NCBI RefSeq assembly: GCF_900091705.1
Contig: NZ_LT594782.1
Span: 50,185 to 114,184 of the forward strand
Direction: 5' to 3'
Source: Clostridium mediterraneense
GTDB taxonomy: Bacteria; Bacillota; Clostridia; Clostridiales; Clostridiaceae
Length of the DNA: 64,000 bases
Of the stretch, positions 26,626 to 34,764 are shown piece after piece. The position numbers and the translations under genes were made by a program. The notes under the pieces are model-generated. The model made no database searches and was not told the DNA's origin. It was given only the letters and a program-made list of their open reading frames with translations. The number at the start of each line of letters is the position of its first letter. Positions within the stretch are counted from its first letter, which is position 1.

Positions 26626-27561
26626 TTATTTTAAAACTTCTTTTATAAAATCTTTTACTTCTTTTTCGTAACGCTCTTTATCTGTAACATAAGCATTCAT
26701 ATGCTCTGCACCTTCAACCAAATAGATTTTCTTTAATCCTTCCTTTTTCTCATTATACATTTCCTCACACATATTATATGGAACTGTAGTGTCTCCTGTT
26801 CCATGAATAAATAATGTAGGAACCTTACTATTTATAATAGCATCCTTTGGTGATACTTCTTTTAAATTAAATTTGTATTTTCTTTTTATTCTTCCATTAA
26901 CAAGAGGATAGAAAACTCTTGTTGGAAATTTTGATTGATCAAACTTAAACTTAACTACCTCTTCAGCATTTGAGAATCCGCAGTCTTCTATAACAAAATC
27001 AACTTTTTCTTCAAAAATACCTGCAAAAAGCATAACTGTAGCTGCTCCCATAGATTGACCATGAAGTCCTAATATCATATCATCACCGATTTTCTTTTTC
27101 ATAGTTTCTACCCATAAATTTAAATCATTAACTTCATGATATCCATAACTAGAGAACTTTCCTTCACTTTCACCATGAGCTCTCATATCTATTAATAATA
27201 TATTGAATCCTTCATCTAAGAACATTTTCATATATTGAATACAAATATAATGATTAGCTGTATATCCATGGTGTATTATCATAAGCTTTTTAGAATCTGG
27301 AAAATTATTATAAAAATATCCTGTAAGCTTTAATCCATCTTCACTAGTGATTTCTAATCTTTCTATATCTATATTTTCATATTCTTTATAATCAACCTTA
27401 AACTGATTTGTAAGCCTTAATAACATCCCCTCTTTTGTTTGTCTTTTAGCTCTTGTTACTTCTTTTTCTCCATATCTAACTATTAAAGATGTAATAACAG
27501 CAGCTACTGTTCCTGCTCCAATACTAGCTCCTAAAGCTACTTTTGTAGATTTCTTCATCAC
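26626..27561 (-). CDS. Membrane-anchored alpha/beta hydrolase
   Basis: 311 residues. N-terminal 25 residues form a membrane anchor or signal (VALGASIGAGTVAAVITSLI). The fold is clear: oxyanion region MIIHHGYTAN, nucleophile Ser in LGLHGQSMGAA, acid in HGTGDTTVP and His in GAEHMNAY. Resembles Firmicute 'cell-surface hydrolase' proteins of the BAAT/Hydrolase_4 class. Extracellular or membrane-facing esterase/peptidase-type activity is likely; substrate unknown. AGGAGG before ATG. Confidence 0.85.
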   Translation of the reverse strand: MMKKSTKVALGASIGAGTVAAVITSLIVRYGEKEVTRAKRQTKEGMLLRLTNQFKVDYKEYENIDIERLEITSEDGLKLTGYFYNNFPDSKKLMIIHHGYTANHYICIQYMKMFLDEGFNILLIDMRAHGESEGKFSSYGYHEVNDLNLWVETMKKKIGDDMILGLHGQSMGAATVMLFAGIFEEKVDFVIEDCGFSNAEEVVKFKFDQSKFPTRVFYPLVNGRIKRKYKFNLKEVSPKDAIINSKVPTLFIHGTGDTTVPYNMCEEMYNEKKEGLKKIYLVEGAEHMNAYVTDKERYEKEVKDFIKEVLK

Positions 27562-27709
27562 TAAATCCTCCTAATGTTAAAGCCTACTATTTTATTATAA
27601 TATAGTATTTAGCTCTTATAATATTTTCTTTATATTTATCAAATAAATTTAATTATATTATATATCTTTTAATAATTTTAATCTAATCTTTACTATTAAA
27701 TTAAGGTAA

Positions 27710-27752
27710 AATTAAAGATAAAATCATATTAAAAAATGATCTTATCTTTATA
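27710..27752 (-). terminator. Terminator after the SPOCS gene pair
   Basis: AAAGATAA-TCAT pairs with ATGA-TTATCTTT (27714-27749); it lies 40 bases after the stop of the 27788 gene. Confidence 0.65.
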
Positions 27753-27787
27753 AAAAATATACTATATTTTCATTATTTCCTAAAATA

Positions 27788-28285
27788 TTATTCTAAAACT
27801 TCTAAATTAACTATATTAGATATTAATAATTTAAAATCTTTTTCTGTTAAAATACTAGCCTCTAAGTTTTCTGTATAAACTTCTATTTTAATAGTCTTTC
27901 TTCTTTTTAAATCCTCTATTTTTCTACCCTCTATCTCACTTGGAACGCTTATATCACAAAATTTATTACAGCTAAATTCACAAATATTTATTGTACTTCC
28001 AAAACCAGCAGATACATATTTAAGCTTTATATAAAAAGTTATATTAAAGACTAACTTTTTACCAAGTAATCTTCTTCCATCATTGCCTTCGCCCTTTATA
28101 TTATCTATGATATTTATATTATCTACCTTTGTATCTAAAGATATAGATAAGATATTTCTAAGCTCTGTTTTATTATTGATAGAAAAAACTTCCCAAAATT
28201 CTAGTTCTGAAAAATACTTACTATTCTCTGGAAGTTCTTTATTTATTCCTATATACTCTATACCATCCATTATATATCTATCCAA
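27788..28285 (-). CDS. SPOCS (DUF3794)-domain protein
   Basis: 165 residues from a TTG at 28285, chosen because GGGGGA is well spaced; an ATG 15 bases later is the alternative. It opens with GIEYIGINKELPENSKYF, and the core DGRRLLGKKLVFNITFYIKL, then KYVSAG, is the SPOCS motif with the final glycine lost. Strand SVPSEIEGRKIEDL follows. It begins 11 bases after the preceding SPOCS gene, so the two form an operon. No signal peptide. Confidence 0.7.
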   Translation of the reverse strand: MDRYIMDGIEYIGINKELPENSKYFSELEFWEVFSINNKTELRNILSISLDTKVDNINIIDNIKGEGNDGRRLLGKKLVFNITFYIKLKYVSAGFGSTINICEFSCNKFCDISVPSEIEGRKIEDLKRRKTIKIEVYTENLEASILTEKDFKLLISNIVNLEVLE

Positions 28286-28296
28286 AACTTTTCCCC

Positions 28297-28767
28297 CTAT
28301 ATTTCTACTATCACAAGAAGAGCTAAACTTATTAAATACTCTCTACCATTTAATTTTTCTATATAAATATCTTCAACAAAAACAGAAGATATTAATTTAC
28401 TACTATATAAATAATCATCTTCTAAAACTATATTTGTTGTAAAGGGAATTTTTATTCTATCTGTAAATAATGATTCACTATTATTATCAGCTATATATTC
28501 AACTCTAGAACTTATAAATCCATTAACTATACATTTAATTCCTGTAAGCCTTGTACCATTTTCTCCATTTGCACTAGCTCCATTAATTATTTTATAATCA
28601 GATATCTCAGGCTTTATTACACATTTAATAAAAGATTTTATTGATGGTTTTACATCTTTTAAAAGAATTTTTTTATCAACTATTATATCTCTAAATGCAT
28701 CTATCTTATCTGGTAAGTCTTCTGTTATTCCAAAATACTCTATAGAATCACGTATAAATTTTTTCAA
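28297..28767 (-). CDS. SPOCS (DUF3794)-domain protein
   Basis: 156 residues from a TTG with GGGGGGAG four bases upstream. Opens SIEYFGITEDLPDKIDAF, core NGTRLTGIKCIVNGFISSRV, then EYIADNNSES. The IEYIAD stretch is nearly identical to the C-terminal domain of the 1320-residue DUF11 protein, linking the stand-alone and fused forms. Upstream on the minus strand, GAATATT and CATAGTTT separated by 13 bases resemble a sigma-E promoter with short spacing. No signal peptide. Confidence 0.7.
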   Translation of the reverse strand: MKKFIRDSIEYFGITEDLPDKIDAFRDIIVDKKILLKDVKPSIKSFIKCVIKPEISDYKIINGASANGENGTRLTGIKCIVNGFISSRVEYIADNNSESLFTDRIKIPFTTNIVLEDDYLYSSKLISSVFVEDIYIEKLNGREYLISLALLVIVEI

Positions 28768-28854
28768 GCTACTCCCCCCTTTTAATATTTAATCCGTTTA
28801 TATTAAAACTATGTAAACATTACTATAATATTCTTTATATCTTAGTTAAAGAAC

Positions 28855-28900
28855 AAAAAATAAAACTAATATCTCTTAAAAATATTAGTTTTATTTTTGA
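28855..28900 (-). terminator. Terminator of the 28912 gene
   Basis: 17-bp stem AAAAATAAAACTAATAT with ATATTAGTTTTATTTTT (28856-28872 with 28881-28897). Confidence 0.8.
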
Positions 28901-28911
28901 TATTAAATAAT

Positions 28912-29268
28912 TTAATTATCTAGCTCAACTATATAATTTTGTATATTTTCATCAGCAACTACAATAAAATTAAACTCACCATATAAATCAGTAATTGCTT
29001 TATCTATCTCTTTTCTAAGTAAGCAGCCTCTTTTTTCTTTATATTTAATTAATTTAACCATAACTCCTTTGTAGATTTTATTATCAGAAGATATAGCCTT
29101 ACCATATATTCTATAATATTTTTTTCGCTCTACTAATATATCTTTTTTTATTTCTCCAAAACTATTTACTATTTTAAAATTATTATCATTTGACATAACT
29201 TCCTCTATAATCTCATAGTTAACTCTTAAATTAATATTATTTAATCTATATTTATCTTTTATAAGCAT
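28912..29268 (-). CDS. Short carboxypeptidase-regulatory-like protein
   Basis: 118 residues. The core KYYRIYGKAISSDNKIYKGV, then MVKLIKYKEKRG, then ITDLYGEFNFIV aligns with the RIWGQ, LVKL, TD-x-NGFYQFE elements of the proteins at 8317 and 22944, so it is the third and shortest member of that family. It lacks their cysteine-rich tails. No signal peptide. GGGAGGG before ATG; own terminator. Likely a spore-surface component by association. Confidence 0.58.
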   Translation of the reverse strand: MLIKDKYRLNNINLRVNYEIIEEVMSNDNNFKIVNSFGEIKKDILVERKKYYRIYGKAISSDNKIYKGVMVKLIKYKEKRGCLLRKEIDKAITDLYGEFNFIVVADENIQNYIVELDN

Positions 29269-29315
29269 ATAGCCCTCCCTTCTAAAAATAATCTATATGT
29301 TCAATCTAAAATATA

Positions 29316-29346
29316 AGGGGCTGTCTATATTTAAGACATCCCCTAT
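29316..29346. terminator. AGGGG-TGTCT hairpin
   Basis: AGGGG-TGTCT pairs with AGACA-CCCCT around ATATTTA. It does not end any visible gene (both flanking genes point away), so it may be a repeat remnant. It shares sequence with the hairpins at 23552, 31241 and 63782. Confidence 0.5.
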
Positions 29347-29618
29347 ATCTATATAAAAGATTTCCTGAAAATTTGTAGCACGTGCAGCCTTAAAAAGGCA
29401 GATTAAAACAAATTAAGTTGTTTGTCTAAATCCTTTTACATCTTATCAGATAAATCTATATTATATAATATGCAATAAATAATATAAGGTTATAAAATAT
29501 TTATTTAAAATCTAATATTAATATTTTTAAAATATTACTAAATATATAATTTTTCAAAAATTTATATTATAAAATTGCATTAACTTAATATTATAATTGT
29601 CATTTGTTACTTATTTCT

Positions 29619-29627
29619 CATAAAATA
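29619..29627 (+). promoter_or_regulatory. Mother-cell sigma-factor-like -10 element
   Basis: CATAAAATA, 29 bases before the ATG at 29657. It matches CATAnnnTA (sigma-K) and is close to the sigma-E -10; GTCATTT upstream is a weak -35 candidate. Confidence 0.38.
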
Positions 29628-29656
29628 TAATATCAAGTAAAAGGAGAATAAAATTT

Positions 29657-30097
29657 ATGAGTTGTAATAATTCATTTTTCCAATTGGAAAACGCATTAAA
29701 TGGACTTACTGGCCAAAATGTATCTTTATACCTACCTATTTTAAACAGTAATGGTACTAATGATGCCACTGTTCCTCTTACAATAAATAATATTACTAAT
29801 GGTTTTGTTAACACAAGTGCTGGAAGTTTTGATATATCATCTATTGCAGCAATACAAAGTAATGTAATGCCACGACTTACAAACACAATCCCAATATCAA
29901 AAGATTGTTTTAGCATAATTGATGCAAAACTTAGGAATTTTATTTCATTAAATAATCCATATACTTTTACAGTTTTAAATAATACTTTTCGCGGAATAGT
30001 TAGATCTGTATGTGCAGGTGCTATAGTAATCCAATCTCCACCTTGTGATTACTTTACTATCTCCACTAGATTTATAAGTTCTGTTACACGAAATTAA
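29657..30097 (+). CDS. Putative spore-coat-type protein with two Sm-like beta units
   Basis: 146 residues. Two units are visible: LNGLTGQNVSLYLPI followed by NNITNGFVNT, and FISLNNPYTFTVL followed by NTFRGIVRSVCAGAIVIQ. Each has the strand-turn-strand-G-x-V pattern of CotB/YuzG (DUF2642)-like small beta domains, in which a protein strand is followed by 'G-x-V-x-x-V-x-x-G'. Contains scattered cysteines, no signal peptide. First of three genes with short gaps (13 bases each) and strong ribosome sites. Coat assignment is inferred from the pattern and neighbours. Confidence 0.5.
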   Translation: MSCNNSFFQLENALNGLTGQNVSLYLPILNSNGTNDATVPLTINNITNGFVNTSAGSFDISSIAAIQSNVMPRLTNTIPISKDCFSIIDAKLRNFISLNNPYTFTVLNNTFRGIVRSVCAGAIVIQSPPCDYFTISTRFISSVTRN

Positions 30098-30110
30098 TTA
30101 GGAGGATTTT

Positions 30111-30578
30111 ATGATATATAATTGTGATTCTATTCGTTGTTCTGTACAAATGGAATTTGTTGCAAGACAACTTATATGTAAAGATGTATGTTTAGGACTT
30201 GCTTATAGAAATGACGAAATACCTGTTAGGATAGATGCTGTCTGTGATGGAGTTATAAGATCTGGTAATACTTTATATCCAATTCCTTTAATCGGATATA
30301 TAAAGATTCCAAATACAACATGTAATATGATTGGTTTGAAAAATGATTTTTGCACACCTAGTTCAACTGGAACAACTGATATTCCAACATCAATATCTAA
30401 TGGCTTAAATAATGTTTTATCTAGGAATAATCAGTATTCCTTTACTATGGTATATCAAGTTGTTAATGGAACATTAAAAGATATAGCACCTGGAGCTTTA
30501 AAAGTTCAATCTGGCTCAAATATCTATATATTATCAACTTGTTATTTAACAAGTGTATTAACTTTATCTACTTGTTAA
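30111..30578 (+). CDS. Putative spore-coat-type protein, paralogue
   Basis: 155 residues. N-terminal unit FVARQLICKDVCLGLAYR, then RIDAVCDGVIRSG; C-terminal unit VLSRNNQYSFTMVYQ, then GTLKDIAPGALKVQSGSNIY. The second half is visibly related to that of the 29657 protein (NPYTFTVL and AGAIVIQ). Cys-containing, no signal peptide. AGGAGG before ATG. Middle gene of the coat-like operon. Confidence 0.5.
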   Translation: MIYNCDSIRCSVQMEFVARQLICKDVCLGLAYRNDEIPVRIDAVCDGVIRSGNTLYPIPLIGYIKIPNTTCNMIGLKNDFCTPSSTGTTDIPTSISNGLNNVLSRNNQYSFTMVYQVVNGTLKDIAPGALKVQSGSNIYILSTCYLTSVLTLSTC

Positions 30579-30591
30579 GGAGGTTTTTTAA

Positions 30592-31221
30592 ATGAGTTGC
30601 TTTGTAAAAGATAAGTGTGATAAAAAAATAGCTATTAACGCATCTCTTTTCCAAAAAAATTTTATATTAAGACAGCTAGTGGGAAAGAATGTAAGAATAT
30701 TTATTTCTAATACTACAGGCTCTTTCTTAGGAGTAGTAAGATATATAAATGATGGAGTATTTGGTTTTGAAGTTAATACTCCAGAGCCTAATTTATATAT
30801 ATTCCCTATAAATAATCTAGAAGCTATTGAATATACTAATAATTGTTCAAATGTTTGTCCTTATAAAAATATAGTATGTGATTGCTCAGATACTTGTAAT
30901 AAAGAAGTAAATATATTAAAAAATATATTTGTTAATAGTAAATATGAATTCTTTACTACTGCTAATAGATTTGATTTAAGAGTAACTAGAAATGTTCCTG
31001 GAGTAGTATTAGGTGTTACAATTGAACGAAATGAATGTTCTGGTAATCATCAAGAAAGATGTTTTGATGAGCAAAATAACTGCTTTGAAGATCATGATAA
31101 ATGTGATGATAAATGTGGTAATAATCTATTTAGAAATACTAATACTCCACAAATAATATTATTTGCAGATGCTATATTAATCTACAGACAAATTTTCGGA
31201 GATTTATTTACAGGAATTTAA
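30592..31221 (+). CDS. Putative spore-coat-type protein, larger paralogue
   Basis: 209 residues. First unit: ILRQLVGKNVRIFIS, then GSFLGVVRYINDGVFGFEV, the best match in this operon to DUF2642/CotB-like domains. Second unit: IFVNSKYEFFTTANRFDLRV, then GVVLGVTIERNEC. An inserted Cys/His/Asp-rich segment (residues ~140-180, with ECSGNHQERCFDEQNNCFED) could bind metal or cross-link. AAGGAGG before ATG; followed by a strong bidirectional terminator. No signal peptide. Confidence 0.52.
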   Translation: MSCFVKDKCDKKIAINASLFQKNFILRQLVGKNVRIFISNTTGSFLGVVRYINDGVFGFEVNTPEPNLYIFPINNLEAIEYTNNCSNVCPYKNIVCDCSDTCNKEVNILKNIFVNSKYEFFTTANRFDLRVTRNVPGVVLGVTIERNECSGNHQERCFDEQNNCFEDHDKCDDKCGNNLFRNTNTPQIILFADAILIYRQIFGDLFTGI

Positions 31222-31238
31222 TATTAGAATATATTAAA

Positions 31239-31278
31239 ATAAAGGATTGTCTCGTATATCTTGAGACAATCCTTTGTA
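31239..31278. terminator. Bidirectional terminator
   Basis: 13-bp perfect stem AAAGGATTGTCTC (31241-31253) with 31263-31275, between the coat-like operon and the convergent 31281 gene. Confidence 0.85.
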
Positions 31279-31280
31279 TA

Positions 31281-32648
31281 TTACTTTAAAGTATAATTAT
31301 AAGATTTATAATATATATTACCTTCATAATTTACATCAATATTTCCATCATAATCATAGATTTCTTTATTTTCCTCTTCATTTTCACTATTTTTACTTTC
31401 TTCTAATAAAGTATTCTCTGATTTTTCCTCTAACACTCTTCCAACATTCGCTTTTAATTTCCCCTTATAAGCACTATATATTATTCCTTGATTTATTTGC
31501 TCATCATCTAAATTATATAAGTCCTTATTAAAATTATAAAATAAATCATTTGAAATATTATAAACTAAAGCTGAAATTCCGTCTTTTCTAGTTGATAGGT
31601 TTACAAGTATATTATTATAATCTATAAATTCTATATTAGTTATATCTAATACTTCTGTCTCTTCTCTAGAATATTTTTCTGCCTTACTTCCCTTATAAAG
31701 AATATTAGTTTTATTTTTTTTCTTTATATCATAAATTATAATATTTTCATCTGGATTAGCTATAACAATAGCAATTTTATTCCCCTTTATATCTATATAA
31801 TTTATCTTATTACTCTCATAAATTTTTTCCTTATTAGCTTTAGATTTATTATATAAATAAAGTTCTGTTCTATCTATCTCTCCATTCTCTTCATTAATAA
31901 TAATCTTTTCCCATATAATATTATCCAAATCCATTCTTGGCCTAAAAATAATTTCTTTATTAATATCATCTGAATGAGCAATTACATCTCCTTTTTTATT
32001 ATTAAAATTATAATTTATAATTTCAGTAATAACTCTTGAACTTATAATATTATATTTTTTTTCATTCTTTTCTATATATCTTTTATAAATTAAATCATTT
32101 TCTTCTATATCTAAATCCTCTGGAAATGAAAATTTACTTTTTTTAGAATCTTTACTATCTAGTATATATATTTGATTATCTATACTTTCTTTTTTTCCTG
32201 TATTTATATCTTTAATAAATATAGTCCAAGTATATATCTTTTTATCTTTCTCTTCCCTATCAGATGTTTCTATCCACGCTACATATTTTTTATTTAAAAC
32301 AAGATTTTGTATCTTTGAATTTTCATTTATTTCTTCAAATAAATTTTTCTCACCATTTTCATCATTATAAATATATAAATTACCATCTTCATTAGATTTT
32401 ACAATATGATTACTTTCACTAAATTCTCCATAGTCAGTAAAATCTAAAGGTATGTATTCTATCTTCCTATTTTCATAACTGCTTAAATTTGCATCTAATA
32501 CATTTGAATTTTGAGAATATATATCATTGCTGTATTCAATTATAGTATCAAAAAAACTTTTCCCCTTAAAATATTTAAAAGCAGTGAAAAAAATAAATAT
32601 TAATAAAGCTAACACTAATATTACTTTTTTACTAAAAATTTTTTTCAT
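31281..32648 (-). CDS. Membrane-anchored beta-propeller-like protein
   Basis: 455 residues. A single N-terminal membrane segment (VILVLALLIFIFFTAF) is followed by a long extracytoplasmic region of short repeated beta motifs (LYIYNDENGEKNLFEEI, FIKDINTGKKESID, IIYDIKKKNKTNIL) typical of TolB/DPP4-like propellers. A stretch rich in Glu and Asn near residues 420-440 precedes the C-terminal strand. No enzymatic motif seen. Function unknown; probably cell-surface. Confidence 0.6.
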   Translation of the reverse strand: MKKIFSKKVILVLALLIFIFFTAFKYFKGKSFFDTIIEYSNDIYSQNSNVLDANLSSYENRKIEYIPLDFTDYGEFSESNHIVKSNEDGNLYIYNDENGEKNLFEEINENSKIQNLVLNKKYVAWIETSDREEKDKKIYTWTIFIKDINTGKKESIDNQIYILDSKDSKKSKFSFPEDLDIEENDLIYKRYIEKNEKKYNIISSRVITEIINYNFNNKKGDVIAHSDDINKEIIFRPRMDLDNIIWEKIIINEENGEIDRTELYLYNKSKANKEKIYESNKINYIDIKGNKIAIVIANPDENIIIYDIKKKNKTNILYKGSKAEKYSREETEVLDITNIEFIDYNNILVNLSTRKDGISALVYNISNDLFYNFNKDLYNLDDEQINQGIIYSAYKGKLKANVGRVLEEKSENTLLEESKNSENEEENKEIYDYDGNIDVNYEGNIYYKSYNYTLK

Positions 32649-32735
32649 AAAGTTTATCCCCCTATAAACATCTCTTGTTTACTTTAATTGTAACATAGAT
32701 AAACACTATTAATTCTGAAATTAATTTAAACTTTA

Positions 32736-33461
32736 CTAACTATTTGCAGTTTTATAATTATCTAAAGCTTCTGTCACAGCTTCCATAAGCTTTGTTTGAT
32801 ATGATTTAGTACAAAGCATTGCATCTTCATTATAATTACTCATAAAGCCCATTTCTAGAACAATTACAGGAACCTTAGACCAATTAAAACCTGTTAAATC
32901 ATTTCTTTCTATAATTCCGTTAACCTTAACTCCTCTAGCTTGTAAAGATTTTTTTAGCATAGTTGCATATTCATTGCTTTCTTCATATATTCCTTTTGTA
33001 AACTTACCTGTCTTAGAAGGAACTAAAATAGTAGCTCCTGTTTTTCCACCATTATTTATACTATCACAGTGAATTCTTATACTCATATTAACATTTTCTT
33101 TATTTGCAAGCTCTGCTCTTTCTCTATTGCTTATATTTATATCATTAGTTTCTCTTGTCATTACTACATTATAATTTTTAGCTTCTAACATTTCTTTTAA
33201 TATTAAAGAAGCATCTAAAACAACTTCATACTCCCATTTTTTAGTTCCAACACCTCTAGTTCCAGAAGTAACCCTTCCTTTTGAACCGCCACCACCTGGT
33301 GAAGATAGTTCTGGTCTCATATCCCCCTTAGCTTGATGTCCTGGATCTATACAAACCTTAAAATTATTTTCTTTTTGCTCATTTGCTATAACTAAATTAC
33401 TAGGTATAACAGTTAAAGCTATTAATAAAATACTTAATATAAAAAATACTTTGTTTTTCAT
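32736..33461 (-). CDS. Secreted N-acetylmuramoyl-L-alanine amidase (Amidase_3)
   Basis: 241 residues with a signal peptide (residues 1-27, ending VIANE). The zinc ligands and catalytic Glu of Amidase_3 are in place: His in CIDPGHQ, Glu in KWEYEVVLDAS, His in MSIRIHCDS and Glu in VIVLEMGFMSN. It cleaves the amide bond between muramic acid and L-alanine in peptidoglycan. No cell-wall-binding repeats are present. Possible roles are sporulation, germination or daughter-cell separation. AGGAGG before ATG. Confidence 0.9.
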   Translation of the reverse strand: MKNKVFFILSILLIALTVIPSNLVIANEQKENNFKVCIDPGHQAKGDMRPELSSPGGGGSKGRVTSGTRGVGTKKWEYEVVLDASLILKEMLEAKNYNVVMTRETNDINISNRERAELANKENVNMSIRIHCDSINNGGKTGATILVPSKTGKFTKGIYEESNEYATMLKKSLQARGVKVNGIIERNDLTGFNWSKVPVIVLEMGFMSNYNEDAMLCTKSYQTKLMEAVTEALDNYKTANS

Positions 33462-33633
33462 TAGTAAAATCCTCCTTAGTATTAATATCTCATCATATAC
33501 TTTTTGTAAAAATATTAATTAATATACAGATTCTAAATAACAGAATATTTTAAAATATTAAAGTCAATAATTCTTAATACCAATATTTTTTTATATACAT
33601 ATAGTAATAACAATATTACACGAGGTATTTAAT

Positions 33634-34467
33634 ATGAATTTACTAAAGAAACATAAATTACACCCAATAAAGCTAATCTTTTTATCTTTCTGCATATTTT
33701 TTATATTTAGTAATTTTGAATTTAAATTATCCTTTATTAGGGCATCACATATAGTAGAATTTATAAATAGAGATTTTTATAGAAATTTAAATGAAATAGA
33801 AATAGGAAATTATAAAATTCTTTATGATACTAAGACTAGTAAAAAAGATATAGATTATGTAATAGATATTTTAGAAAATAAAAAAGATTTACCCTTAGAG
33901 GTATTAAACATAAAAAAGGATAATAAGACTACAATAAGAATTCTATCAAAATTTAATAATAGCCATTCTGATTCCCTTGGATATGTCTACTTTCATAATA
34001 ATGTTATAAACATCCTTAATAGAGAATCTCATAAGAAAATTGGCCTTATAGAATCAGAAGAGGAATTAAACAAAATATTTACGGAAACACTAATTCATGA
34101 ATATACTCATACTTTAATAAACAATAAACTACGTGAAAATAAGATTTATCCTAAAAAACTACCTTTATGGTTTAATGAAGGAATTGCTGAATACGTGGGA
34201 AAAATATCTATAGATGAGGTAGTACCTACATTTGCACTTTCAGAAGTAAAACCATCTGAACTTAATAAAATGATAAATACAAGGACAGATTTATTTTATA
34301 GTCAAAGTTCTATCTTTATAAATTTTTTAATAACTAACTATAAAAATCCTATTATAGATAAAATTTTATATAATCTTAAATATAATAAATTTGAAGACGC
34401 TCTTGAAAAAACAACATCAGAAGATATAGACTCGCTTTCACTAGATGCTTTTAATATTTCTTATTAA
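33634..34467 (+). CDS. Membrane-anchored HExxH metallopeptidase (peptidase MA-like)
   Basis: 277 residues. N-terminal membrane anchor (residues 13-34). Zinc motif HEYTH at residues 155-159 and the third ligand Glu in WFNEGIAEYVG at ~182, the gluzincin arrangement of peptidase-MA-like proteins. The second half is short compared with secreted thermolysin-type enzymes. Extracytoplasmic peptidase; substrate unknown. Monocistronic with terminator. Confidence 0.75.
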   Translation: MNLLKKHKLHPIKLIFLSFCIFFIFSNFEFKLSFIRASHIVEFINRDFYRNLNEIEIGNYKILYDTKTSKKDIDYVIDILENKKDLPLEVLNIKKDNKTTIRILSKFNNSHSDSLGYVYFHNNVINILNRESHKKIGLIESEEELNKIFTETLIHEYTHTLINNKLRENKIYPKKLPLWFNEGIAEYVGKISIDEVVPTFALSEVKPSELNKMINTRTDLFYSQSSIFINFLITNYKNPIIDKILYNLKYNKFEDALEKTTSEDIDSLSLDAFNISY

Positions 34468-34487
34468 ATCTATAAATACTTTATAAT

Positions 34488-34520
34488 AAAAAAAGTTCCT
34501 AATTAAAGGAACTTTAAAAA
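34488..34520 (+). terminator. Terminator of the HExxH peptidase gene
   Basis: AAAGTTCCT (34493-34501) with AGGAACTTT around AATTA; T-poor tail on the plus strand, so of moderate strength. Confidence 0.6.
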
Positions 34521-34542
34521 ATATTATAAGGTATTTAATTTT

Positions 34543-34578
34543 ATTAGTGACTTAATTGGGGGAATCACTAATATTTTG
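34543..34578 (+). other. Unassigned hairpin with U-rich tail
   Basis: ATTAGTGA (34543-34550) and TCACTAAT (34565-34572) enclose CTTAATTGGGGGAA, followed by ATTTTGTTTT. No gene ends here. Possibly a second terminator or a small RNA with an exposed G-rich loop. Confidence 0.35.
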
Positions 34579-34764
34579 TTTTAAAGGTTTTGTTATAAAT
34601 ATTTGCTCATCTTACATTAATTATTATTACCTGAAATTCTTATTATATACATAAAATAATAAATTTTAATTAATTTTTATTTATAATTTTTATAGTATAA
34701 TATTAAGTAAAATATGGAATTATATCAATAAAATATAAAATAAATTTCCATATAGGGGGACAAA

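Larger units (their letters stand above)
29269..29656. other. Intergenic region with hairpins and a sigma-type promoter
   Basis: 388 bases between divergent genes. It holds the AGGGG-TGTCT hairpin at 29316-29345, a GCAGCCTTAAAAAGGCAG inverted repeat near 29390, and the promoter motif at 29619. No open frame of note. Confidence 0.55.
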
